From contig NZ_JWLJ01000001.1 of assembly GCF_000813985.1 (NCBI RefSeq), positions 484,453 through 548,452 of the forward strand: a stretch of DNA of 64,000 nt. The letters are read 5' to 3'. The first letter of the stretch is position 1; the number at the start of each line of letters is the position of its first letter. This stretch comes from Ruegeria sp. ANG-R (GTDB lineage Bacteria; Pseudomonadota; Alphaproteobacteria; Rhodobacterales; Rhodobacteraceae). Below are positions 1 to 7,082 of this stretch, piece by piece. Under the pieces are notes generated by a model. That model saw nothing but the letters and a program-made list of their open reading frames with translations, searched no databases and was not told the DNA's origin. The position numbers were made by a program, and so were the translations under genes.

Positions 1-79
1 AGGCCGCACCCGTGGCAGCATCGGCATGTTCACGGGGATCACGCCCCGGTCGGATGACTGGGACGATTGACCGCGAAGT

Positions 80-283
80 TCAATTGTCGCTGAAATGCCA
101 AAACACGGCGCTGAAAATGCCGCTCCATATGGCAATAAGTGCCGACACGGCGATGTCTTTCGGGACATCGGCGAACGCGAATTCAATCGTATCTGATTTG
201 AACCATAGATAGCCCGTATAAGCCGTCGCGCTGACGCATATGATCGCCAGCGTGACGGCGATAATTTTCATAACATGGTCCAT
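80..283 (-). CDS. small two-helix membrane protein (island gene)
   Basis: Sixty-seven residues with two hydrophobic segments, at about residues 5-27 and 44-63, separated by a short acidic loop; the protein should sit in the inner membrane with little outside it. A GGGGAAAG-like ribosome site precedes the ATG. I do not recognise the family. It lies inside the dusA-linked island and diverges from the DNA methylase. Size and topology would fit a phage holin or a small accessory membrane protein, but nothing shows lysis genes nearby, so function stays open. Confidence 0.5.
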   Translation of the reverse strand: MDHVMKIIAVTLAIICVSATAYTGYLWFKSDTIEFAFADVPKDIAVSALIAIWSGIFSAVFWHFSDN

Positions 284-385
284 ATCTTCTTTCCCCGAAT
301 TGGCGGGGGTCGCGGTGCGCTAACACCGCAACCACGCAGCCACTTGTTCACACCGGCTGCGCCGACGCAATCTGTCCAGAAACGT

Positions 386-420
386 CGCCCGACTCTCTCG
401 CGCGAGAGCGGGCGTTTCTT
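386..420 (+). terminator. hairpin followed by T-rich run upstream of the methylase
   Basis: CGCCCG (386-391) pairs with CGGGCG (409-414), enclosing the 14-base palindrome CTCTCGCGCGAGAG (395-408); TTTCTTATTC follows. The form is that of a rho-independent terminator read on the plus strand, although no plus-strand gene is visible upstream of it in the window. It could instead act in the leader of the methylase gene that starts at 436. Confidence 0.5.
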
Positions 421-435
421 ATTCTGGAAACAACC

Positions 436-1251
436 ATGACGACAATGCAAAAAGTTTCACCCGCCGCCCCAGTTGCACCTTGGCTGGGCGGAAAGAAGGT
501 GCTGCACAAGACGATTATTGATCGTATCGACCGGATCAAGCACGACACCTACGTCGAGCCATTTGTAGGGATGGGCGGTGTTTTTCTTCGTAGAACATGG
601 AAACCGGCCTGCGAAGTCGCCAACGATCTGAATGGCGAGATCACCAATCTGTTTCGCATCCTGCAGCGCCACTACCCGCAGTTTCTGGAAGTGATGCGGT
701 TTCAAGTCGCATCCCGTCGTGAGTTCGAGCGCTTGCGCGCCAGCGACCCTCTGACGTTGACCGATCTCGAACGGGCAGCGCGTTTCCTGTATTTGCAGCG
801 ACTCGCCTTTGGTGGGCAGGTTCGGGGGGTGTTTGGGGTTTCGCCGGGCACCGCGCCTCGGTTCAGCCTTGCCAAGCTGGAACCCATTCTGGACGCCGCG
901 CACGAACGCCTAGATGGCGTCGTGTTCGAGAACCTGTCGTGGGAAGATGTTGTGTCGCGCTGGGATAGTGCGGGTACTCTGTTCTACCTAGATCCGCCTT
1001 ACTGGGGCGGTGAAAGCGACTATGGGAAAAATATGTTTGAGCGCGCTGAATATGAGCGCATGGCGGACGCCTTGTCGTCAATCAAGGGTGCCTTCATTCT
1101 GTCGATCAACGATGTGCCTGAAATCCGTGAGTGCTTCGCTGCGTTCCACTTGGAGCCGGTCAAGCTGAAATACTCGGTATCAAAAGGTGGGGCGACCGAG
1201 GCGAAGGAATTGATCATCTCAAATCGCGAAGTCAAAACCAGCTTAATCTAG
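436..1251 (+). CDS. D12-class N6-adenine DNA methyltransferase (Dam-like)
   Basis: Transfers a methyl group from S-adenosylmethionine to N6 of adenine in DNA. The 271-residue protein has the family's N-terminal PWLGGK (15-20), the AdoMet-binding EPFVGMGG (41-48) and the catalytic DPPY (186-189), in the order expected for the Dam/D12 class, and normal length. No restriction endonuclease is adjacent, so it is best seen as an orphan phage or island methylase that may protect the element from host restriction or alter its own expression. Target sequence cannot be read from the protein. It stands alone on the plus strand, with hairpins on both sides. Confidence 0.85.
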   Translation: MTTMQKVSPAAPVAPWLGGKKVLHKTIIDRIDRIKHDTYVEPFVGMGGVFLRRTWKPACEVANDLNGEITNLFRILQRHYPQFLEVMRFQVASRREFERLRASDPLTLTDLERAARFLYLQRLAFGGQVRGVFGVSPGTAPRFSLAKLEPILDAAHERLDGVVFENLSWEDVVSRWDSAGTLFYLDPPYWGGESDYGKNMFERAEYERMADALSSIKGAFILSINDVPEIRECFAAFHLEPVKLKYSVSKGGATEAKELIISNREVKTSLI

Positions 1252-1320
1252 GTCTGGTTATCGTACTATTTTGCGCTCTACGGGAATTCCCTAATTTCGC
1301 TCACTCGCGACGGGGAATAT

Positions 1321-1398
1321 GGGGGTGTCGTCGGTCTGTCCGTATAGATTGACATCCCCCAAAGAAGGGCTGGCCAATTCCCCCTCGGCCAGCCCTTC
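1321..1398. terminator. two consecutive hairpins between methylase and minus-strand operon
   Basis: GGGGGTGTC (1321-1329) can pair with GACATCCCC (1351-1359) with one G-T pair. Next to it GAAGGGCTGGCC (1364-1375) pairs perfectly with GGCCAGCCCTTC (1387-1398), followed by ATTGTTTTTGG on the plus strand. The second is a convincing terminator for the methylase gene and also lies at the end of the converging minus-strand gene, whose stop codon falls in the stem. Confidence 0.7.
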
Positions 1399-1789
1399 AT
1401 TGTTTTTGGCGTTGCGATCTATGCTTTTGCTCTTCGTCAAAATCGGGTTCGAATTCGTAGGCTGTGCCGTCCTGCCGGAACCAGACGTTAGACTTTCCAT
1501 CGCTTCGCCATCTCTCAATGTACGCGGCATCAAGTTCGCTGGTCGGGATCGCGATCCGCGCGCTGATCAGAGCTTTCCTGATGAAGCGCAGCGACTGGCG
1601 ATCAAGCCATCCGGCTTTCGGATCGTCTTCGTGGCGGGCAATCCATTGTGCCAGAAAGTCACCCAAGGACGGCTCATACTCACGATCTTCAACACTTAGG
1701 TAGTGGCCGTATTCATCTGCCAGATGGGGCGGCAAGTCTCCAAGCGCCTCGGCGGCGCTGGAAATCCTTTGTTCGTGGCGTTCTTCCAT
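1397..1789 (-). CDS. hypothetical protein, island
   Basis: A 130-residue, acidic, soluble protein with no signal peptide or membrane segment. An AAGGTAAG-like site lies ahead of the ATG. It is the last gene of a closely packed minus-strand run (3164 down to 1397) and ends in the stem of the shared terminator. No recognised domain. Its tail is rich in Glu, Gln and basic residues. Probably an accessory early gene of the mobile element, by position only. Confidence 0.5.
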   Translation of the reverse strand: MEERHEQRISSAAEALGDLPPHLADEYGHYLSVEDREYEPSLGDFLAQWIARHEDDPKAGWLDRQSLRFIRKALISARIAIPTSELDAAYIERWRSDGKSNVWFRQDGTAYEFEPDFDEEQKHRSQRQKQ

Positions 1790-1792
1790 GGT

Positions 1793-1999
1793 TCACTTAC
1801 CTTCAACTGACTCGGCGTGTTTGAAGTCGCTGACGGTGTGAAAGAGCCCAGTTCGACATCCTGCCATTCGTCCGTTTGTGAAGGCCCAGCCGACCTTAAG
1901 CAGCACGTCGTGTTTGTAGTCTGATCCGCCAGCTTCGCCACTGTCGCATGCTTCCACGCCGGGGTGCGACAGGATGCCTTTTGGTGGTTTATACTGCAT
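1793..1999 (-). CDS. small hypothetical protein, island
   Basis: Sixty-eight residues starting MQYKPPKG. The frame is open up to 2041, but the ATG at 1999 is preferred because GGAAG sits six bases ahead of it and the gene then no longer overlaps the rmf-like gene (stop at 2019). Two cysteines and several Gly/Asp/His residues are scattered through it; there is no membrane segment. Three bases separate it from the next gene downstream. Family not recognised. Confidence 0.45.
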   Translation of the reverse strand: MQYKPPKGILSHPGVEACDSGEAGGSDYKHDVLLKVGWAFTNGRMAGCRTGLFHTVSDFKHAESVEGK

Positions 2000-2018
2000 G
2001 TTCATCTTCCATGTTTTG

Positions 2019-2213
2019 CTAGATGGGTGACGCGCCGCCATGGCTAATTCTCTGGCGGGTTGCCAGTGTGTATGCCCGCATCCAGTCAGCCCGGAGTGGT
2101 TCGGACTTCGAGTAGGGGCAAACAGCGGGCGACAGGCCGGAGTTTCCAGCGCGCATCCCCCACTGCTTCGCTTCTTCGCGATCTTCCGGTGTGACTACGG
2201 TCTGTTGTTTCAT
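2019..2213 (-). CDS. ribosome modulation factor-like protein (Rmf/CrpP family)
   Basis: Sixty-four residues matching the Rmf pattern: a Gly-rich helix (WGMRAGNSGLS), then CPYSKSEPLRADWMRAY, the hallmark Cys-Pro-Tyr and Arg-x-x-Trp stretch. In gammaproteobacteria Rmf binds the 30S subunit and drives 100S ribosome dimers in stationary phase; short relatives on plasmids and phages (CrpP-like) have uncertain roles. Its start overlaps the stop of the upstream zinc-ribbon-like gene (ATGA, 2210-2213), so the two are probably translationally coupled. Presence in a mobile element suggests control of host translation or dormancy, which is inference. Confidence 0.75.
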   Translation of the reverse strand: MKQQTVVTPEDREEAKQWGMRAGNSGLSPAVCPYSKSEPLRADWMRAYTLATRQRISHGGASPI

Positions 2214-2719
2214 TGTGCTACCTCTTTTGCCTTTAGGGCGTCCAGCATCTCAGCGGCCCTTTTTAAATCGCCTTTGATGCTGTTGATGTGGTGGTTTACT
2301 TCCCAGAGTTTCATGCCCTTTCTTACCTCGGCCAGCTTGTCGCGGTGGTAAGTGTTTAACGCCCAGTGCAGCAGGATCGCATATTTTGCGATGCCACGTT
2401 CCCGGCAGATTTCGGCATACTCTTCGCAAACTTCCTTATACTCGGCCCAAACCCCGGCATCGGCAAACGCATGGAATATTGCGCGATCTCTCTTGCTGCG
2501 CAGACGATTGTCGTCTTTCAGTTTGAGGATTTCGTCAAACGTCAGCCGGGGGCGGCGTTTGCGTTGTGGTTTGTAGTGACCGCAGTTGCGGCAAACCTTC
2601 ACCCATGCAGGCTCTTCCATCATTACTTTGGTCGTAATGTGCGGCCAGCACCCATAGTCTAGATCGAACAAAGCGCCGCCATCGGGGCAGCAGTTTTTGC
2701 AGACTTCTGATCTCGGCAT
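2210..2719 (-). CDS. hypothetical protein with Cys-rich N terminus (zinc-ribbon-like)
   Basis: Starts at MPRSEVCKNC (2719), where AAAGGGAA provides a ribosome site; the frame extends upstream to 2788 without one. The 169-residue protein has CxxCC at residues 7-11, C24, and CRNC at 43-46, which could bind one zinc, then a basic linker (PQRKRRPRL) and a mostly helical Glu/Lys/Arg-rich remainder. Nucleic-acid binding is plausible but unproven. It is coupled to the rmf-like gene by a 4-base overlap. Family not recognised. Confidence 0.55.
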   Translation of the reverse strand: MPRSEVCKNCCPDGGALFDLDYGCWPHITTKVMMEEPAWVKVCRNCGHYKPQRKRRPRLTFDEILKLKDDNRLRSKRDRAIFHAFADAGVWAEYKEVCEEYAEICRERGIAKYAILLHWALNTYHRDKLAEVRKGMKLWEVNHHINSIKGDLKRAAEMLDALKAKEVAQ

Positions 2720-2750
2720 GACAGTGTTCCCTTTCTGCGGTTGGAGGGGA

Positions 2751-3164
2751 CTAAGCAGCTGCCGGTTTCTGCACCAGATCGTATCCAAGGCGGTCGGCCA
2801 GTTCTCTCAGCTTGGACAAGTCTTCTTCGTGCTGTGCCTTTGCCTTGGCTTCTGCCTTTGCGGCTTCCTCGAGCTCAAACTCTTCGCGGGCTAGTTTGAA
2901 TGCTGCGGGTGATAGGGTGTTCAGCCGTTCGCGGATGCGATCATACTTCTTAAATTGAGCATACCGAACTGATGTGTGGTGCGTTTCTTCAATGCCGCTG
3001 GGGTAGGTCTTTCCCGTCGGGGTGTTGCGGTGCAATTTTTCGCTAAACTCGCCGGGTCCTTTGGACCAGATGTGGCAGCGCGCTTTCCCATCCGTGAATG
3101 TAATCAGGTATTTCTCTGCGGCGTACAAAGAATGGCAAACGATTTTCAGGGTGGGGTTCAGCAT
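2751..3164 (-). CDS. hypothetical protein with C-terminal coiled coil, island
   Basis: 137 residues from MLNPTLKIV (GAGGGAAA ribosome site); upstream in-frame codons to 3188 lack one. The N-terminal half is a mixed, Cys/His-containing domain; residues from about 90 on are Glu/Ala/Lys-rich heptads (EEAAKAEAKAKAQHEEDL) typical of a coiled coil. First gene of the minus-strand run, so its promoter should be in the 3165-3275 divergent region that holds the paired ATTGCAAT sites. No function recognised. Confidence 0.5.
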   Translation of the reverse strand: MLNPTLKIVCHSLYAAEKYLITFTDGKARCHIWSKGPGEFSEKLHRNTPTGKTYPSGIEETHHTSVRYAQFKKYDRIRERLNTLSPAAFKLAREEFELEEAAKAEAKAKAQHEEDLSKLRELADRLGYDLVQKPAAA

Positions 3165-3177
3165 CGGTTTTCCCTCT

Positions 3178-3257
3178 ATGTGTTTCAATAACTATTGCAA
3201 TAGATATAGAAATACATATCCTAACCGTCAAGCCGTGATGTGTATTTTTATTGCAAT
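3178..3257. promoter_or_regulatory. divergent control region with two ATTGCAAT sites
   Basis: The 111-base gap between the divergent genes at 3164 and 3276 contains the perfect palindrome CTATTGCAATAG (3192-3203) and a second ATTGCAAT (3250-3257), each preceded by ATGTGT (3178 and 3238). The stretch is AT-rich. The arrangement is what an autoregulating operator looks like, and the ribbon-helix-helix-like product of the gene at 3276 is the natural candidate to bind it. Binding is inference; the repeats are seen directly. Confidence 0.6.
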
Positions 3258-3275
3258 CGAAAAGGAGGGCTGTTT

Positions 3276-3500
3276 ATGAATGTCGCCGAGACATCAAAAG
3301 AGGCACGCTTGGGACGGAAGCCGAAGCCAGAGGCGCTAAAGCGCAAGAACCGGGTTGTTCTGCTGTTCACTGATGATGAGCAGGCAGCGTTGGATCGCCA
3401 TATCGAAGAGCAGGGGTTCGCGGATCGTAATGATTTTGGTCGAAAGCTAATCTTGGATCAGATCGGCTATAAGCGCGGATCGGAGCGGGGTGAGGCTTAG
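3276..3500 (+). CDS. small ribbon-helix-helix-like protein, probable island regulator
   Basis: Seventy-four residues starting at MNVAETSKE, with AAGGAGGG ahead of the ATG; an in-frame ATG at 3240 lacks a site. A basic N terminus (GRKPKPEALKRKNR) leads into RVVLLFTDDEQAALDRHIEEQGF and a second helix, a beta-helix-helix layout like CopG/Arc regulators. It shares a divergent control region with the minus-strand run, and its stop abuts the HAD gene, so the two plus-strand genes form an operon. No toxin partner is evident, which argues against an antitoxin. Confidence 0.55.
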   Translation: MNVAETSKEARLGRKPKPEALKRKNRVVLLFTDDEQAALDRHIEEQGFADRNDFGRKLILDQIGYKRGSERGEA

Positions 3501-3986
3501 GTGAGCATGATGCGACTATTCTTGGATTGTGACGGTGTTCTGGCTGATTTCGACCGTCATTTCGAAACCTGTTTTGGGTCTCCCCCGCGCGACTATCAGG
3601 ACAAGAGCGGGGCCAGCATATTTTGGCGAGACATTAAATCCGAGCAGCCTACTTTCTATCGTGACCTGCCCTTGATGCCGGACGCGCGTGAATTGTTCGA
3701 TGCTGTTTCGCACATGAGGCCAATTATTCTGACCGGTTGCCCGCGCGGCGGGTGGGCAGAGCCGCAAAAGCTTGCTTGGGCTAATGAGCATTTCCCCGGT
3801 GTCCCAATGGTAGTTTGTATGTCAGGCGACAAGCGAAAATACTGCCAACCGGGTGACACATTGATAGATGATCGACCGCAGCACCGCTCCAAATGGGAAG
3901 GGGCAGGGGGCGTATGGATCACTCATACATCTGCCGAAAGCAGTATCGCCCAGCTGGTTGAACACCTACGGTCTGTTGCCGCTTAG
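3501..3986 (+). CDS. HAD-family 5'(3')-deoxyribonucleotidase-like protein
   Basis: 161 residues. The N terminus has the HAD motif DCDGVLADFD (nucleophile D9, acid D11), then ILTGCPRGG (motif II threonine region) and a late DTLIDDRPQ (motif IV acids); this is the small NT5C-type nucleotidase that dephosphorylates (deoxy)nucleoside monophosphates. Such enzymes are common in phage genomes, where they tune nucleotide pools. The GTG at 3501 directly follows the previous stop; an ATG at 3507 is an alternative start. A strong terminator follows at 4002. Confidence 0.75.
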   Translation: MSMMRLFLDCDGVLADFDRHFETCFGSPPRDYQDKSGASIFWRDIKSEQPTFYRDLPLMPDARELFDAVSHMRPIILTGCPRGGWAEPQKLAWANEHFPGVPMVVCMSGDKRKYCQPGDTLIDDRPQHRSKWEGAGGVWITHTSAESSIAQLVEHLRSVAA

Positions 3987-3993
3987 CCTTTGT

Positions 3994-5097
3994 TCAAACG
4001 CACTGTTCCTGCTTTGCGGGCAGGGACAGTTTTTCTTTCCATTCCCAGCCTTCGTATTTGTCCCCGCTTTCTTCAATGTGCGTATATCTCTGCAAGGATT
4101 GCCATGATCTGTGTCCTGACACAGCGGCCACCTGCGGGATCGTCAGGCCCATTTCAAACAGGCGCGAAATGCCGTCGTGCCGCAGGTCGTGAAACCGCAG
4201 GTTTTCGATCTCAAGAAACTTGCACGCGCGGGTGAAATGCGAACTGATTGTGCGGTGGTTGTAGGGGAAAATCCGATCTTCGGTGCTTGGCATTGCGTCA
4301 GCGATTGCAAATGCGGGGTCTGGCAGATCGCAGTACACGTCGTTGCCTTTTTTCTTTCCGGGGTGTTTGAGGTCTTTGACCAGAACACGCTTGGTGGATT
4401 CCTTTAGGCCGTCCCACTCAATCCGCGCGATCTCTTCCTGCCGACGGGTTGAGAACATCGCGAACCCGGTAATGCGATGCATGGGAATCGAGTCTGGATA
4501 TCGTTCACACCGCTCTTCGAAATAGGCCATCAGTTGGTTGAGTTCATCAATCGTGGGTCTGCGGTCCCGACGATAGGACTTTCCGGTGATCCCGAGGCGG
4601 TTGCAGACGATAAAGGCGTCCTTCATTGCCTGTGGGTCTAACGGGATATCCCAAGCGGGCCGGGCAAGTGTGAAGACTGCGCTTAGATGTGACATATAGT
4701 TTGATACGGTGGCTGCAGTCCTCGTGGCCCCGAGTTCGCGCGCGAATTCTACAAGGTGGTGGCTGCGTATGTCGTCGCATGCCTTGTTGGCGATGTCGTA
4801 TTCCAGAATGGTATTGAGGCACTGGGTTTTCGTGCGGCCCATCTCATTCATATTCTCGGACGTGTAGCTGGTAATTGCGTCGCGTAGCTTTGGGCGGTTG
4901 CGGTTGCCGATCTTAGAGAAATCGACATTCGGTGCTTTCAGTTCTTTGGTGCGTTTCTTGGCCCATGCTTTTGCCGTCGATAGCTTGTCGAAAGTGCGTG
5001 CTTCCCTGTGCGGTTTGTGCCCCTTCTTTTTGATAACGATCTGTGCCACATAGGCTGTTGATCCGTCTTTGCGTTCGCGTTCGAGTATGGTTGCCAT
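3994..5097 (-). CDS. int: tyrosine recombinase / integrase of the dusA-targeted island
   Basis: Integrates and excises the element by strand exchange through a 3'-phosphotyrosine. The 367-residue protein has an N-terminal arm-binding domain (about 1-60), a core-binding SAM-like domain (about 70-165), and a catalytic domain with R218 in FSTRRQEE, K244 or nearby lysine, H303-x-x-R306 (HDLRH), H329 (GHRSW) and nucleophile Y338 (RYTH). All catalytic residues are present, so it looks functional. It is transcribed away from dusA and begins about 100 bases from it, the arrangement known for the integrase family that uses dusA as its target. Confidence 0.9.
   Translation of the reverse strand: MATILERERKDGSTAYVAQIVIKKKGHKPHREARTFDKLSTAKAWAKKRTKELKAPNVDFSKIGNRNRPKLRDAITSYTSENMNEMGRTKTQCLNTILEYDIANKACDDIRSHHLVEFARELGATRTAATVSNYMSHLSAVFTLARPAWDIPLDPQAMKDAFIVCNRLGITGKSYRRDRRPTIDELNQLMAYFEERCERYPDSIPMHRITGFAMFSTRRQEEIARIEWDGLKESTKRVLVKDLKHPGKKKGNDVYCDLPDPAFAIADAMPSTEDRIFPYNHRTISSHFTRACKFLEIENLRFHDLRHDGISRLFEMGLTIPQVAAVSGHRSWQSLQRYTHIEESGDKYEGWEWKEKLSLPAKQEQCV
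4002..4034 (+). terminator. rho-independent terminator after the HAD gene
   Basis: ACTGTTCCTGC (4002-4012) pairs with GCAGGGACAGT (4020-4030) over 11 base pairs with one G-T, loop of seven, then TTTTTCTTT. It ends the plus-strand RHH-HAD transcript and lies inside the 3' end of the opposing integrase gene. Confidence 0.85.
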
Positions 5098-5186
5098 GGT
5101 ACGACTTTTGATTGTGGGTACGACTTTTATCGTACCAATAGACCAGAATGGGCAAAAATAGGCAATAATGGGCCGGAATTAGGCAA
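5098..5186. promoter_or_regulatory. repeat-rich attachment-site arm / integrase promoter region
   Basis: Between the integrase start and dusA lie two copies of GGTACGACTTTT (5098-5109 and 5117-5128), an inverted partner TCGTACC (5130-5136), and three RGGCAA motifs (5150, 5160, 5181). Direct and inverted short repeats beside a tyrosine recombinase gene are what arm-type integrase or excisionase sites look like. The exact attachment core should lie a little further right in the conserved 5' part of dusA (about 5240-5280); its second copy would be left of the window. Confidence 0.55.
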
Positions 5187-5194
5187 GTAGAAAA

Positions 5195-6229
5195 ATGATA
5201 AATACTGGTGAAGTTATAATAAAAACAACAGCTTACAATGCATCTCGTCTATCCGTTGCACCGATGATGGATTGGACGGATCGCCACTGTCGGTTTCTGC
5301 ATCGCCTGCTCAGCTCTCAAACTTTGCTTTATACCGAAATGGTGACTGCACCCGCGCTGGTGCGGGGAAGGGCGTTGCATCTGCTTGACCACAATCCGCA
5401 GGAGCACCCCGTCGCGCTGCAGCTCGGTGGCTCGGACCCGCATGAGTTGGCACAGGCTGCGGTGATGGGGGCAGGGGCGGGTTATGATGAGATCAACCTG
5501 AATTGTGGGTGCCCGTCTGATCGTGTGCAGTCGGGTACGTTTGGCGCTGTGCTGATGCGCGACCCAGCGCGCGTCGCCGAATGCGTTGCGGCGATGCAAG
5601 AGGCGGTGGATGTCGAGGTCACGGTGAAGTGCCGGATCGGCGTAGATGAGCAAGAGCCCGCACAGGTGCTGCCCGTTTTTCTGGAGCAGATCAAAGCGGC
5701 AGGTTGCCAGCGCGTCACCATCCATGCGCGCAAGGCATGGCTGCAAGGATTGAGCCCGAAGGAGAACAGGGACATCCCTCCACTCGATTACGATCTGGTA
5801 CATCGGATGAAGGCAGAGTTTCCGGACCTTCACATCTCGATCAATGGCGGGATTACGACTCTGGCCCAGGCGCAGGCGCATCTGGATTCTGGTCTCGACG
5901 GCGTCATGATCGGGCGTGCGGCATATCATCAACCGACCGATATTCTGGCCGCCGCCGATCCGCAGCTGTTCGGGGTTGGTCAGGTTGCCGACCCGATTCA
6001 AGTGGTGCAAAAGATGCTGCCTTATGTTGAGGCACACCTTGCCGATGGCGGGCGTTTGCACCAGATCACCCGACATATGCTGGGCCTGTTTGCCGGGCGT
6101 CCCGGCGCACGAAACTGGCGCCGGATACTATCTGAGGGTGCGGTGCGAGATCGTGCCGGGCCCGAGGTGATCCTGCAGGCGCTTGAGCCGATCGCATCGG
6201 GCTCGTCACAACTGGAACAGGTGGTTTGA
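5195..6229 (+). CDS. dusA: tRNA-dihydrouridine synthase A, 5' end remodelled by the island
   Basis: FMN- and NADPH-dependent reduction of uridine to dihydrouridine at positions 20/20a of tRNA. The 344-residue product has the DusA signature LSVAPMMDWTD (19-29), the active-site NCGCPS (103-108) and the SINGG phosphate-binding turn. From residue 19 on it is a normal DusA; the first 18 codons are AT-rich and unlike the rest, as expected if the inserted element supplied a new 5' end, start codon and promoter. The ATG at 5195 has only a weak ribosome site. It heads a cluster with the TauE and PhyH genes. Confidence 0.93.
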   Translation: MINTGEVIIKTTAYNASRLSVAPMMDWTDRHCRFLHRLLSSQTLLYTEMVTAPALVRGRALHLLDHNPQEHPVALQLGGSDPHELAQAAVMGAGAGYDEINLNCGCPSDRVQSGTFGAVLMRDPARVAECVAAMQEAVDVEVTVKCRIGVDEQEPAQVLPVFLEQIKAAGCQRVTIHARKAWLQGLSPKENRDIPPLDYDLVHRMKAEFPDLHISINGGITTLAQAQAHLDSGLDGVMIGRAAYHQPTDILAAADPQLFGVGQVADPIQVVQKMLPYVEAHLADGGRLHQITRHMLGLFAGRPGARNWRRILSEGAVRDRAGPEVILQALEPIASGSSQLEQVV

Positions 6230-6257
6230 TACGGTCAATGGCCGGTATGGGGGGATA

Positions 6258-7082
6258 ATGCCCGAGATGATGTTGCTGGCCCAGATGCTGGGCCTTTTGC
6301 TTGTGATCGGAGCTTTGGCCGGAGTTCTGGCCGGGCTGCTGGGTGTCGGTGGCGGTATCGTCTTGGTTCCCGCGTTTTTCTATGCGTTTCAGACGCTTGG
6401 TTATGGTGGACCCCAGTTGATGCAACTGTGTCTGGCGACATCTTTGGCAACCATAATCGTGACCTCGATCCGTTCGGTGCTGAGCCACAACAAAAAAGGT
6501 GCGGTCGATTGGGAAATTCTGCGCGGCTGGGGGCCCGGCATTGCGATTGGCGCCGTGCTTGGTGTCCTGGCGGCTTCGGCGCTAAGGACCGAGTTTCTAC
6601 AGGCGCTGTTTGGCGTTCTCGGTATGGGTATCGGCATCTATCTCGGGTTGGGTAAATCCGAGTGGCGCTTGGGTGATGCGATGCCGAGAGGGCTGCGCCG
6701 CGCCGTACTCTCGCCCTCGGTCGGTTTTCTTTCGGTTCTGATGGGGATTGGCGGGGGCAGCTTTGGTGTCCCGCTCATGAGCCTTTATAACACCCCGATC
6801 CACCGTGCCGTTGCAACCGCAGCGGGGTTTGGTGTGATCATCGCAGTGCCGTCGGTGCTGGGCTTCCTGTTCCTCGACATCGCCCCTGAGCACCGCCCGC
6901 CGATGACAATTGGGGCGGTCAATCTGGTGGCCTTCGGTGTCGTGGTGGCCATGACCGTGATCACCGCGCCATGGGGGGTGAAGCTGGCCCATGCGATGGA
7001 CCCGAAACCGCTTAAACGCGTCTTCGCCGTTTTCCTGATGCTGGTGGCGTTGAACATGCTACGCAAGGCTTTGGGATGGTAG
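6258..7082 (+). CDS. TauE/SafE-family membrane permease
   Basis: 274 residues with about eight hydrophobic helices and the duplicated Gly-rich motifs GVGGGIVLVPAFF near the N terminus and GIGGGSFGVPLMSL in the second half, characteristic of TauE/SafE (DUF81) anion exporters. Relatives export sulfite, sulfoacetate or other organosulfur anions; the substrate here is unknown. The start at 6258 is chosen because the open frame upstream lies within dusA. It is 28 bases after dusA and overlaps the next gene by seven bases, so the three are probably one transcript. Confidence 0.85.
   Translation: MPEMMLLAQMLGLLLVIGALAGVLAGLLGVGGGIVLVPAFFYAFQTLGYGGPQLMQLCLATSLATIIVTSIRSVLSHNKKGAVDWEILRGWGPGIAIGAVLGVLAASALRTEFLQALFGVLGMGIGIYLGLGKSEWRLGDAMPRGLRRAVLSPSVGFLSVLMGIGGGSFGVPLMSLYNTPIHRAVATAAGFGVIIAVPSVLGFLFLDIAPEHRPPMTIGAVNLVAFGVVVAMTVITAPWGVKLAHAMDPKPLKRVFAVFLMLVALNMLRKALGW

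Noticed and set aside
3276..3986. Toxin-antitoxin pair from the RHH-like protein and its neighbour
   Set aside because: The neighbour is a HAD nucleotidase with intact motifs, not a known toxin, and gene sizes do not fit.
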